Of a stretch of DNA of 22,190 bases, positions 8,417 through 15,737 are shown piece after piece. The notes under the pieces are model-generated. The model saw nothing but the letters and a program-made list of their open reading frames with translations. It ran no database searches and had not been told where the DNA came from. Position numbers and translations under genes: made by a program. Within the stretch, counting starts at the first letter, position 1. Each line of letters begins with the position of its first letter. This stretch comes from an uncultured Saprospiraceae bacterium (lineage in GTDB: Bacteria > Bacteroidota > Bacteroidia > Chitinophagales > Saprospiraceae): NCBI GenBank assembly GCA_938044055.1, contig CALIQO010000216.1, forward strand, positions 1-22,190, read 5' to 3'.

Positions 8417-8448
8417 CAAAAGTACTTCTAATACATGAATTAATACAA
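8417..8448 (-). promoter_or_regulatory. Candidate ftsH promoter (Bacteroidota type)
   Basis: Read on the minus strand, TTG at 8448-8446 is followed after 21 bases by TACTTTTG at 8424-8417. This fits the Bacteroidota sigma-A pattern (TTG/TTTG, 19-21 bases, TAnnTTTG). Transcription would start near 8410, leaving a leader of about 60 bases before the ftsH ATG. It is the best-formed promoter in the window, but has been judged by pattern only. Confidence 0.55.
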
Positions 8449-8480
8449 CGTTCTACCCATAGGAACGTTCTCTACTTCGT

Positions 8481-8870
8481 CTATAAATTCTGATATTCTG
8501 TAGATTGAGCATCACTCCATAGATCTTCAATATCGTAAAAAGCCCTGGTCTGAGGATAGAATACATGTACAATCGTGTCAAAAAAATCGACCAAAACCCA
8601 TTTAGATCCTTTATCTCCCTCAGAATGTGAAGCTCTTATACCTAATTCATTTCGTGCCCGCCTCATAACATTACTAGAAATGGATTGAATCTGCGTATTA
8701 GATTCTCCTTCGCAGACGATAAAATAATCAGCAGGTGCGTCATCTAAGGAAGTAAGATCGAGCTTGATGATGTTCTTTCCTTTTATATCTTGGATCGCAT
8801 CTATTATCAGATCATTCAATTCATGGGTAGCTTCAGCGGATGCGGATATGGCTGCATTGTTTTTCTTCAA
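8481..8870 (-). CDS. rsfS: RsfS, ribosomal silencing factor (Iojap family)
   Basis: A 129-residue RsfS/Iojap/YbeB protein. It binds ribosomal protein uL14 on the large subunit and blocks subunit joining when nutrients are low. The core is complete: LNDLIIDAIQDIKGKNI, LDLTSLDDAPADYFIVCEG, SNTQIQSISSNV, then a Gly/Ser segment ending KWVLVDFFDTIVHVF and the terminal YDIEDLW. The frame opens with TTG at 8870. No ATG or GTG lies between it and the in-frame stop at about 8915, and the next Met is far inside the domain, so TTG is the likely start. The gene is divergent from birA and precedes ftsH, a neighbourhood common in Bacteroidota. Confidence 0.95.
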   Translation of the reverse strand: MKKNNAAISASAEATHELNDLIIDAIQDIKGKNIIKLDLTSLDDAPADYFIVCEGESNTQIQSISSNVMRRARNELGIRASHSEGDKGSKWVLVDFFDTIVHVFYPQTRAFYDIEDLWSDAQSTEYQNL

Positions 8871-8937
8871 ATCGTCGTTTTCTTTATGTTTACAAGATTT
8901 AGCCGCCTTTCGTCAAATAAAAAGACTCTATCAGAAT

Positions 8938-8945
8938 CAAAGTTA
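8938..8945 (-). promoter_or_regulatory. Candidate rsfS -7 promoter box
   Basis: TAACTTTG on the minus strand is an exact match to TAnnTTTG, placed 67 bases upstream of the rsfS TTG start, in the 142-base divergent gap between rsfS and birA. No TTG was found 19-21 bases further up, so only the -7 box supports it. For birA on the plus strand only a 7-of-8 match, TAAGTTTA near 8966-8973, was seen. Confidence 0.35.
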
Positions 8946-9012
8946 ACAACTTATTGATTCTTCCTTAAGTTTAGATAACAATCATTCTATTGAAATCATT
9001 CCATTTTTTATC

Positions 9013-9753
9013 ATGATAGGAAATAAAATACATCATTTCGACACGATAGATTCTACCAATACTTATGCGCTGCAATTAATAGGCGAAGGTGATGTAAAAG
9101 AAGGAACCGTGATACAAGCAGATTACCAGAGTTCGGGCAGAGGCCAGATGAGTAAATCCTGGGAAGGAAAGTCTACAGAAAACGTATACATGTCTGTTAT
9201 ACTTAAGCCTGCTTTTCTTGCACTAGAAAAGCAATTCTTTCTCAACAAAATAGCTTCTCTTGCCATTATAGATGTTATCAATGAATACATGAAGGTCGAT
9301 GTTAAAGTAAAATGGCCCAACGATGTCTACATAGGAGATAATAAAACTTGTGGTATACTCATCCAGAACATACTAGGAGGAAAAACAATTCAACATACCG
9401 TTCTAGGTATAGGCTTGAATGTAAACCAAGAAGTGTATCCAGAATCATTGACTAATCCGACTTCACTTAAGATTGAATCTAGAAAACAATTTTCTATTCA
9501 GGAAGTTATCTCTCGGATATCTACTTACTTAGATTTCTGGTACGCAGAACTAAGACAAGGTAACTACAAGAAGATATCTTATGCATACATCGAAAAGCTC
9601 TACAAGTGTGATGAGGAAGCTCAGTTTCAGTCTGAAGGGTTATACTTCAAGGGAATCATAAGAGGGATAGATAGTAGAGGAAAACTAATGATAGAAAAAA
9701 ACAATGGTGTACATGGATACGCATTACATGAAATAAAAATGATCATTAATTAA
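9013..9753 (+). CDS. birA: BirA, biotin--[acetyl-CoA carboxylase] ligase, without HTH
   Basis: A 246-residue biotin protein ligase. It activates biotin with ATP and attaches it to the biotin carrier lysine of carboxylases. Visible motifs are FDTIDSTNTYAL near the start and the adenylate loop SSGRGQMSKSW at about 40-50, equivalent to GRGRxGR in the E. coli enzyme but with Gln45-Met46 in place of the Arg and its neighbour. VKWPNDVY at 99-106 and the conserved KTCGILIQ are followed by GIGLNVN. The N-terminal helix-turn-helix of bifunctional BirA is absent, so it should not repress biotin genes. The C-terminal SH3-like part (FKGIIRGIDSRGKLMI) is present. The methylmalonyl-CoA mutase elsewhere in this window is consistent with a biotin-dependent propionyl-CoA route. 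It lies 2 bases upstream of cinA. Confidence 0.94.
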   Translation: MIGNKIHHFDTIDSTNTYALQLIGEGDVKEGTVIQADYQSSGRGQMSKSWEGKSTENVYMSVILKPAFLALEKQFFLNKIASLAIIDVINEYMKVDVKVKWPNDVYIGDNKTCGILIQNILGGKTIQHTVLGIGLNVNQEVYPESLTNPTSLKIESRKQFSIQEVISRISTYLDFWYAELRQGNYKKISYAYIEKLYKCDEEAQFQSEGLYFKGIIRGIDSRGKLMIEKNNGVHGYALHEIKMIIN

Positions 9754-9755
9754 GG

Positions 9756-11003
9756 ATGAAAGCAGGAATAATTACCATAGGAGATGAATTGTTAATCGGT
9801 CAGGTTATAGATTCTAACTCCGCTTGGATGGGGCAATTTCTAGTGGATAAAGGAATCCATGTATCTAGGAAAATCACTGTAAGTGATGATGCACAAGAAA
9901 TAAGATATGCCATAAATCAACTCAAGGATGATACAGATCTCATACTTATGACTGGCGGTCTGGGGCCTACCCGAGATGACATTACGAAAAAAACGATTGC
10001 AGATTATTTGGGAGTAGGCATGGAGTTTCATGAACCTACTTGGGATAGAATCTGTAAAATATTTGCGCGATGGGGAAGATCAACCACACCCGAGCACAAG
10101 AATCAATGTTATATGCCCGCAGGTATTACCATCTTACACAATAAGATGGGAACAGCTCCAGGCATGTTGTTTGAGGTGAAAAACACCACCATTGTAAGCA
10201 TGCCAGGTGTACCGTACGAGATGAAATACATTATGGAAAATGGTGTCGCTGATCAGATTGCTGAACTGCTACCTGAGAACGATCTTGTCTTCAGAACAAT
10301 AAAAACTGTCGGTGAAGGTGAATCAAGGATATCAGCTAAGATTGAAGACATTTTAGATGACTTCCCTGATTTCATGTCCATTGCTTTTCTACCTAGTCTG
10401 GGTCAAGTCCGTCTAAGAATAACCGCTTCAGGAGAACACATAGAAAAGGCAAAAGCATTGGATCATTATGTAGAGAAAATAAGTGCGCGGCTTGGGGACC
10501 TTGTGTTTGGTTATGATGAAGATACCTTAGAAACTGTTATCGGACGTCTGTGCCTCGAGTATGGGTGGAAACTAGGCCTTGCGGAAAGCTGTACAGGTGG
10601 AAACATCGCTTACAGAATCGTGCAAGTTCCAGGAAGCTCAAGTTACTTCGAAGGTGGCATCGTAGCATATAGTTACGAGCTGAAAAAGAAGTTGCTTGGT
10701 GTAAAACAATCTACGCTTGATAATTACGGAGCAGTTTCTGCAGAAACAGCCATAGAAATGCTCAAGGGTGTATTAGATCGATTAGATGTAGATGCAGCAA
10801 TTGCCATTACAGGAATCGCTGGACCAGGCGGTGGAACTTCAGAAAAACCCGTAGGAACGGTCTGGATCGCTTACGGTGATAAAAATGTGCAACACTCCTT
10901 TTTGTTAAAATCAGGGAAGGATAGAGTAAGAAACATTACGTATTCTGGAACATATGCACTTAATCTATTGAGAAAATTTTTAATAGGGAAAGAAAACCCG
11001 TAA
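9756..11003 (+). CDS. cinA: CinA, NMN deamidase / ADP-ribose pyrophosphatase family
   Basis: A 415-residue two-domain CinA. The N-terminal COG1058/MoCF-like domain (about 1-170) starts KAGIITIGDELLIGQVIDSN and has TGGLGPTRDDITK with GGLGPT at 67-72. The C-terminal PncC-type domain (about 255-410) has LAESCTGGNIAYRI with Glu277, Ser278 and Cys279, the GGIVAYSYELKK block, YGAVSAETA, and ITGIAGPGGGTSEKPVGTVW. PncC-type CinA converts nicotinamide mononucleotide to nicotinate mononucleotide in pyridine-nucleotide salvage. The older 'competence/damage-inducible' label has no bearing here, since no recA is adjacent. The start ATG is two bases after the birA stop within TAAGGATG, so the two are probably translated from one mRNA. 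Confidence 0.95.
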   Translation: MKAGIITIGDELLIGQVIDSNSAWMGQFLVDKGIHVSRKITVSDDAQEIRYAINQLKDDTDLILMTGGLGPTRDDITKKTIADYLGVGMEFHEPTWDRICKIFARWGRSTTPEHKNQCYMPAGITILHNKMGTAPGMLFEVKNTTIVSMPGVPYEMKYIMENGVADQIAELLPENDLVFRTIKTVGEGESRISAKIEDILDDFPDFMSIAFLPSLGQVRLRITASGEHIEKAKALDHYVEKISARLGDLVFGYDEDTLETVIGRLCLEYGWKLGLAESCTGGNIAYRIVQVPGSSSYFEGGIVAYSYELKKKLLGVKQSTLDNYGAVSAETAIEMLKGVLDRLDVDAAIAITGIAGPGGGTSEKPVGTVWIAYGDKNVQHSFLLKSGKDRVRNITYSGTYALNLLRKFLIGKENP

Positions 11004-11008
11004 TTTTG
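11001..11008 (+). promoter_or_regulatory. Candidate -7 promoter box for the E2 gene
   Basis: TAATTTTG is an exact match to TAnnTTTG, and its first three bases are the cinA stop codon. Transcription from it would start near 11015 and give a leader of about 80 bases before the E2 ATG, containing the hairpin at 11023-11064. No good -33 TTG lies at the right distance, so support is moderate. Confidence 0.4.
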
Positions 11009-11022
11009 CCCTACCCTATTCA

Positions 11023-11064
11023 GATAACACCCTTTTTCACCTTAAGGAAGAAAATTGTGTTATT
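11023..11064 (+). promoter_or_regulatory. Imperfect stem-loop in the cinA-E2 intergenic leader
   Basis: Outer arms ATAACAC (11024-11030) and GTGTTAT (11057-11063) pair perfectly, with a further G-T wobble outside. Inside, TTTTC (11034-11038) pairs with GAAAA (11050-11054), and CC/GG closes a TTAA loop (11042-11045), giving about 15 pairs in all with two small internal loops. CCCTA-type repeats flank both sides (ACCCTATT before, TACCCTAACC after). No T run follows, so it is a poor intrinsic terminator for cinA. It may be an mRNA leader structure, a processing site or an operator. I recognise no known riboswitch class. Confidence 0.4.
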
Positions 11065-11096
11065 ACCCTAACCTAAAATGAAAGAACAAAAGCAAT

Positions 11097-12425
11097 ATGG
11101 CAAAAATTGATTTGATAATGCCCAAGATGGGCGAGAGTATCATGGAAGCTACCATCATCTCATGGAATAAAAAAGTGGGCGATAAAGTAGAACTCGATGA
11201 AACCATACTAGAAATAGCAACGGACAAGGTAGACAGTGAAATACCTTCTCCAGTAGAAGGTGTCATCGGAGAGATTCTATTCAAGAAAGATGATGTAGTT
11301 GCTGTCGGTACGCCTATAGCTGTACTCATTACAGAAGGAGAAGATACAGAACCTCTTCCAAGTCCTGCGGTACAAGAATCTGCACCCGCTGTTGCTCCAC
11401 AAGAAGAAGCCGTAACCGCTAAAGTTCCTTTACCAGGAAAAGCAATGGTTCCAGACACCCAGACTGCAGTAATGACTGAAGCAGAAAGCACAAGATTTTA
11501 TTCGCCTTTAGTTCGGAATATTGCTAAGAAAGAAGGCATCTCCATGGCTGAACTCAATACCATCTCAGGAACAGGTTCACAAGGAAGGGTCAATAAGAAA
11601 GATATTCTCAACTATATGGCTCATAGAAATTCTGGTGCTCAGACTCAAGCTATGCCTCTCAGTAAAACGGTTATGCCTTCCGTGGATGCTGCGCCTAAGG
11701 TTGTAAAACCTGCCACAGGTGATGAAATAGTGGCCATGGATAGAATGAGGAAACTGATTGCCGACCACATGGTTATGAGTAAGCATACATCTCCTCATGT
11801 AACTTCATTCGTAGAGGCTGATGTTACTAAAATAGTTAACTGGAGAAATAAGATAAAAGGGAACTTCCAGCAGAAATATGGTGAAAAAATTACTTATACG
11901 CCTATTTTCATAGAGGCTGTCACGCAAGCCATTCAGGAATTCCCTATGGTTAATGTTACCGTCGACGGCAGCAATATTATCGTAAAGAAAAACATCAATG
12001 TAGGTATGGCTGCAGCACTACCTAGTGGCAACCTTATTGTGCCTGTTATAAAAAATGCCGACCACCTCAGTTTAGTAGGACTTACTAAGCAAGTTAATGA
12101 CCTTGCTGGTAGAGCTAGAAAAAATGCTCTGAAGCCTGATGAAATTCAGGGGGGCACTTTTACGTTGACTAATGTAGGTACTTTCGGTAATCTGATGGGC
12201 ACGCCTATTATCAATCAACCCCAGGTGGCCATCATGGCGGCAGGAGCTATAAAGAAGAAACCTGTAGTCATAGAAACAAGTGAAGGCGATGTTATAGGCA
12301 TAAGATCCATGATGTTTTTATCTTTATCGTATGATCACCGTGTTGTAGATGGTTTCTTAGGTGGCTCTTTCTTGAGAAAAGTAGCCGATAACTTAGAAGC
12401 ATTTGACGCAGATCGATCGATATAA
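11097..12425 (+). CDS. 2-oxo acid dehydrogenase E2 (lipoyl acyltransferase)
   Basis: A 442-residue E2 component. The N-terminal lipoyl domain (about 1-78) has the lipoylation site TDKVDSE with Lys44. A Pro/Ala/Glu-rich linker (about 80-120) follows. A peripheral subunit-binding domain at about 128-170 (PLVRNIAKKEGISMAEL, GTGSQGRVNKKDIL) docks E1/E3. The C-terminal catalytic acyltransferase domain (about 205-440) holds the active site YDHRVVDG with His414 and Asp418. The SPHVTSFVEADVTKI and NVGMAAALPSGNLIVPVI blocks look closer to branched-chain/2-oxoglutarate types than to acetyl-transferring E2, but subtype is uncertain. No E1 or E3 gene is in the window. It lies 93 bases after cinA and ends 10 bases before the PorE-like gene, so those two may be cotranscribed. 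Confidence 0.93.
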   Translation: MAKIDLIMPKMGESIMEATIISWNKKVGDKVELDETILEIATDKVDSEIPSPVEGVIGEILFKKDDVVAVGTPIAVLITEGEDTEPLPSPAVQESAPAVAPQEEAVTAKVPLPGKAMVPDTQTAVMTEAESTRFYSPLVRNIAKKEGISMAELNTISGTGSQGRVNKKDILNYMAHRNSGAQTQAMPLSKTVMPSVDAAPKVVKPATGDEIVAMDRMRKLIADHMVMSKHTSPHVTSFVEADVTKIVNWRNKIKGNFQQKYGEKITYTPIFIEAVTQAIQEFPMVNVTVDGSNIIVKKNINVGMAAALPSGNLIVPVIKNADHLSLVGLTKQVNDLAGRARKNALKPDEIQGGTFTLTNVGTFGNLMGTPIINQPQVAIMAAGAIKKKPVVIETSEGDVIGIRSMMFLSLSYDHRVVDGFLGGSFLRKVADNLEAFDADRSI

Positions 12426-12435
12426 AGTCTTATAA

Positions 12436-14622
12436 ATGATGAGAATATTACTATTTCTGATTTTTATAGCCTCCTTATGGGGACCACAAGCTGTATCCGC
12501 ACAATCTAAGAGTGACAATCACATCATTAAACTGATTAAAAATGATCGTTTCACAGATGCCCTCTCATCGATAGAAACACGAAAAAAGAAAGACAAAGAC
12601 TACTTCTATTTCAGAGGGGTAACTATGTATTTTCTCAACCGTCTAGATGAAGCTGTAGCCGACCTGACTACCTCATATGAAAAAGGGAAGGAGGATAAAA
12701 CAGTGCTTTACTACCTAGGAAGATCTCATCAGAAAAAAGGAGAATTCGTCTTAGCTTCAAGAGCTTTTAAATTATACCTTAATGAGTTGTCTAAGAAAGA
12801 TCCAGAAAGGAGAGAAATTATAGACGAAATAAAAAAATGTGCCTACGCCCTGAAATCACCTTATCGAGACCAACAAGGTTTCGTTGAAAATCTGGGGTCT
12901 AGCGTCAATACAATCCAGGATGAGATCTCTCCCATTCCGAGCCCCAACTATGCTGATAAATATTATTTCTCTTCTAATCGTCCTGGAAGCACTGGAGGCA
13001 TGAGAAATAAAAAAGGTTTAAAAGACAACACCTATGGCAACCATTACCACGATATCTATACGGTAGAAAATATAAATGGTAATTGGACACCATCTACAGG
13101 AGTTCCTCCATTGCTCAATTCTTCTAGAAACGATGTCATTCAGAGTTTTACCGATAATGGACGAGTGCTATTCTTCTTGAAAGAAGGTGGTGAACAACCC
13201 TCTTCTATATTGTCAGATACATTTACGGTGGATGTCAATTCTTATCCTCAAGGATTATCATCTCCAGCTAATGGGTCCCTGGGAGATCAAGATGTTTTCT
13301 TTGTTAATGACTCTACTTTCTTGTTTTCTAGTAAACGAAAAGGCGGCTATGGAGGCTTAGATATTTATATCACTCAGAAAAGAAATGGAATATGGATCGA
13401 GCCTGAAAACCTAGGTCCTTCTGTTAATTCTGCGTACGATGAAAGAACCCCTTTTCTAGTCAATAGCGGAAACATCATTTATTTTTCTAGCAATAGAAAA
13501 GAATCCTTAGGTGGTTATGATATATTTTATGCGTTCTATGGGATTGAAAGAGCAAGATGGGAAGGTGCTAAAAACATAGGCTTGCCCATCTCTAGTCCGG
13601 CTGATGATCTAGGCTTTAAACTCAATCAAGATGGAAGATCAGCAGTCCTATATTCTAATAGAAAAGAATCAATAGGTGGTTATGACATCTTCGTAGCTTA
13701 CCTTAAAAACCAAGTAGAAGAACAGGCAAGTTATAGTTCTACAATTCCTTTTTTAGACAATCCTGTAGACCTTGCCGGATATACAATTCCTGAAGAAAGT
13801 ACAGACACAACAACAGTTGCAGAGGCGACAGAAGAGTTCATTGAGCCTTCTATAGAAGCAGCAAAAGAAACTTCAATAATAGAAAGAGAAATTGTAGTTT
13901 CTCCTTTATTCTATAACAGTACAGATAATCTTCTTACACCGACCAATCTTAACAATCTTAAAAACATTCTGGATATGATGATCATTTATCCAGAACTTAG
14001 AATGACCCTTACCGGTAGTTCTCTGAATGAAGGATCAAGATCATATGAATTGTATTTTTCCATCAAGAGAGCGGAAGTCATTGCTAAGTATTTTTATGAT
14101 AACGGTATAGATCCATCGAGAATACAACTTAAGGGAGTGGGATCATCTTATCCCATAGCTAAGCAATTAGGCTCAACTGTTTCTAAGAAAAACAATCAGC
14201 GCGTCGATGTTCTACTGAGTAATCTCCCAGAAAACGGATTAATTGTTAGTTACACCTACCCAGTAATTGCGGAATATCTTAAGGATCCCTCATTCCCTGA
14301 ATATCAAGAAAAATCTTCTGGCTTGAGTTATCGCATAGAAGTTGCCAGAGTAAAGCAGTTGTATGACAACGAGACAGTTTTTAAGTACAAGGATATTATG
14401 GTCCAGAAGGATGGTAATTCTAATGAGTACGTCTATACGGTAGGAATATTCCAAGATTACTTCTCAGCGAGAGCAATTAAAAACGAGCTGATAAGAAATG
14501 GAATGTTAGATATCCATCTTGAAGCTTACGTAGACGAAGACAGGATTAAAGATAAGGATGTACTAGGTGTTTCTGAGACACACGCCGATCTTCTTGATTA
14601 TCATAAGTATGAAATCGAATAA
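12436..14622 (+). CDS. PorE-like envelope protein: TPR, PD40 propeller, OmpA domain, SPOR-like tail
   Basis: A 728-residue exported protein with signal peptide RILLFLIFIASLWGPQAVSA and no lipobox Cys. About 25-135 are TPR-like helices (YYFRGVTMYFLNRLDEAVADL, then VLYYLGRSHQKKGEF). About 150-435 are PD40/WD40-like blades with FSSNR..GGxDIY repeats, the best at 290-420. A Thr/Glu-rich linker follows. About 475-600 is an OmpA C-terminal-like domain with Arg545 in SIKRAEVIAKYF. The Asp normally 15 residues before that Arg is Leu530. Residues about 630-706 resemble a SPOR domain (YVYTVGIFQDYFSARAIKNE). PorE-type proteins tie the type IX secretion/gliding machinery to peptidoglycan. The carboxypeptidase-regulatory domain of PorE is absent, so it is a relative, not a proven ortholog. 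The stop overlaps the convergent kinase gene by 22 bases. Confidence 0.85.
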   Translation: MMRILLFLIFIASLWGPQAVSAQSKSDNHIIKLIKNDRFTDALSSIETRKKKDKDYFYFRGVTMYFLNRLDEAVADLTTSYEKGKEDKTVLYYLGRSHQKKGEFVLASRAFKLYLNELSKKDPERREIIDEIKKCAYALKSPYRDQQGFVENLGSSVNTIQDEISPIPSPNYADKYYFSSNRPGSTGGMRNKKGLKDNTYGNHYHDIYTVENINGNWTPSTGVPPLLNSSRNDVIQSFTDNGRVLFFLKEGGEQPSSILSDTFTVDVNSYPQGLSSPANGSLGDQDVFFVNDSTFLFSSKRKGGYGGLDIYITQKRNGIWIEPENLGPSVNSAYDERTPFLVNSGNIIYFSSNRKESLGGYDIFYAFYGIERARWEGAKNIGLPISSPADDLGFKLNQDGRSAVLYSNRKESIGGYDIFVAYLKNQVEEQASYSSTIPFLDNPVDLAGYTIPEESTDTTTVAEATEEFIEPSIEAAKETSIIEREIVVSPLFYNSTDNLLTPTNLNNLKNILDMMIIYPELRMTLTGSSLNEGSRSYELYFSIKRAEVIAKYFYDNGIDPSRIQLKGVGSSYPIAKQLGSTVSKKNNQRVDVLLSNLPENGLIVSYTYPVIAEYLKDPSFPEYQEKSSGLSYRIEVARVKQLYDNETVFKYKDIMVQKDGNSNEYVYTVGIFQDYFSARAIKNELIRNGMLDIHLEAYVDEDRIKDKDVLGVSETHADLLDYHKYEIE
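13492..13688 (+). repeat. Near-identical DNA repeat within PD40 blades
   Basis: Two copies of a 32-base unit, 13492-13523 and 13657-13688, are exactly 165 bases (55 codons) apart and match at 29 of 32 positions. They encode NRKESLGGYDI and NRKESIGGYDI. A more diverged copy (KRKGGYGGLDI) lies upstream near 13333. This is the blade-to-blade repeat of the beta-propeller, kept unusually similar at DNA level. Confidence 0.7.
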
Positions 14623-15455
14623 GGAAAATCCTTAAGTCCTTCCTCACTTCCATGGAGATATAAGAGAAACATTCCTCCTCCTCCTGCACCACATAATTTC
14701 ATCGAATAAGCGCCCTTGTCAAGCCCTTCTTCCCACAGTTCTAGGATACCCTCAGGTATCATTTCATGAAACAATTCCAACTGCGCCATTGATATGTCAC
14801 GCATACTTGATTCTAATTGTTTATTATCATTATTAAGGACAGCAGCTATTGCAATAGAAACCATAGTCTGGTACGCCGCTAGTTGCGCTTTATAAGTTTC
14901 ATTTTTCATTAATTCTATAAACCGCAATACCTGCGGTTCGGATTGCCTAGCTATTTTAGAATCAATCAATCGGAATGATGCCAAGGTTTCTTCTGAAATA
15001 TTTTCCTCCCTTATTTTATTCTTTTCCATAAGTAATGGCACACCCATATACGACACCAGTGGATCTGTACCTGAAGACTGACCGTGAAAGTATGATTCCA
15101 TGGTCCCCAGAATTTTTCTTAACTTTTCTATACTTCCACCATTAGTAAGTCGATACCTTCCGTAGGTAGCAGCAACAAGTGCTCCACTGCTCCCCAGACC
15201 ATATCCCATCGGTATATCAGAGACGAACGAGAGGCCTTTCTTGTGGTCCTGTAGTATTCTGGTAACATCAAGATAATCGCTGAGATTCTCTTTTAAAAAA
15301 TTGAAGTATGGTAATAAATCAATCGAATTATCCACATTGTGCTTCCAGATACCCGCATAATTACGACTCGGTATAGCAAGTGTCCTTCCATCAACAATGA
15401 CAGTGTACTCTCCGAAGAGTATAATTTTACCACAGAATTCTTCTTTATTCCTCAT
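14601..15455 (-). CDS. GHMP kinase, mevalonate kinase type
   Basis: A 284-residue GHMP-superfamily kinase. CGKIILFGEYTVIVDGRTLA at the N-terminus matches the K-x-x-x-x-G-E-Y/H substrate block. The ATP loop PMGYGLGSSGAL has Gly86-Ser89-Ser90. SSGTDPLVS carries Asp131, the likely catalytic base, and KLCGAGGGGMFLL is the C-terminal GHMP motif. The pattern resembles mevalonate kinases of Bacteroidota that use the mevalonate route to isopentenyl diphosphate, where mevalonate is phosphorylated at the 5-hydroxyl. It is somewhat shorter than many members but no motif is missing. Phosphomevalonate kinase or another GHMP substrate cannot be excluded. It is monocistronic here: its start faces the 51-residue gene and its stop overlaps the PorE-like gene. 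Confidence 0.82.
   Translation of the reverse strand: MRNKEEFCGKIILFGEYTVIVDGRTLAIPSRNYAGIWKHNVDNSIDLLPYFNFLKENLSDYLDVTRILQDHKKGLSFVSDIPMGYGLGSSGALVAATYGRYRLTNGGSIEKLRKILGTMESYFHGQSSGTDPLVSYMGVPLLMEKNKIREENISEETLASFRLIDSKIARQSEPQVLRFIELMKNETYKAQLAAYQTMVSIAIAAVLNNDNKQLESSMRDISMAQLELFHEMIPEGILELWEEGLDKGAYSMKLCGAGGGGMFLLYLHGSEEGLKDFPYSISYL
14620..14634. other. Short hairpin at the convergent stop overlap
   Basis: TAAGGA-AAA-TCCTTA is a perfect 6-base stem with a 3-base loop. It includes the stop codon of the PorE-like gene and lies inside the last codons of the convergent kinase gene. Without a T run on either side it is at best a weak bidirectional 3'-end signal. Confidence 0.25.
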
Positions 15456-15547
15456 ATATCTGCATCTAGAATGACCTAGAAAGTCACATGCAGCGAATAT
15501 AGCATAAGTATTATGATCAGGATTCCTGCTTTATGTAGATTGTTTCT

Positions 15548-15555
15548 TATTTTTG
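15548..15555 (+). promoter_or_regulatory. Candidate -7 promoter box for the 51-residue gene
   Basis: TATTTTTG exactly matches TAnnTTTG and sits 26 bases before the ATG at 15582. A weak -33 candidate (CTG at 15526-15528, spacer 19) precedes it. The region 15456-15581 between the divergent kinase and this gene holds nothing else I can identify. Confidence 0.45.
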
Positions 15556-15581
15556 CCCCTCTAAATTAAGACAAACAAGAT

Positions 15582-15737
15582 ATGGCAACTACTACGGAAA
15601 ATTCGAAAACATACTGGCTACTATTTTTCATTTCATTGGTAGCATGTTTTGCCTTCCTTATGTTCCTTCCAGAATGGTTCTGGGTAACCTTACCCTTTTT
15701 ATTCACAGCGTTCGTTAAAGCTAAGAACTGGATATAA
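15582..15737 (+). CDS. 51-residue two-helix membrane protein, unrecognised
   Basis: A short frame, ATG 15582 to TAA 15735-15737, encoding a 51-residue protein. It begins with a polar MATTTENSKT, followed by a hydrophobic helix (YWLLFFISLVACFAFLMF), a Pro-Glu-Trp turn, a second hydrophobic stretch (WFWVTLPFLFTAF) and a basic tail VKAKNWI. This is a credible hairpin inner-membrane miniprotein. Support for it being real: a full-consensus -7 box 26 bases upstream, membrane-protein-like composition with aromatic residues at the helix ends, a positive C-terminus, and a slot that would otherwise be an empty 357-base gap. I do not recognise a family. It lies 84 bases upstream of mfd on the same strand and could share its transcript; a weak GAAGG/CCTTC stem just after the stop is the only candidate boundary. 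Confidence 0.65.
   Translation: MATTTENSKTYWLLFFISLVACFAFLMFLPEWFWVTLPFLFTAFVKAKNWI

Noticed and set aside
6371..11070. The 10-mer TATTACCCTA occurs in two intergenic regions (6371-6380 and 11061-11070)
   Set aside because: One shared 10-mer between AT-rich gaps is expected by chance in a window of this size, and the surrounding bases do not match.
11063..11491. Minus-strand frame rich in Ser/Thr opposite the E2 lipoyl domain and linker
   Set aside because: Its low-complexity composition mirrors the Ala/Pro/Glu-rich linker on the other strand; the E2 frame carries clear domains, so this is a shadow.
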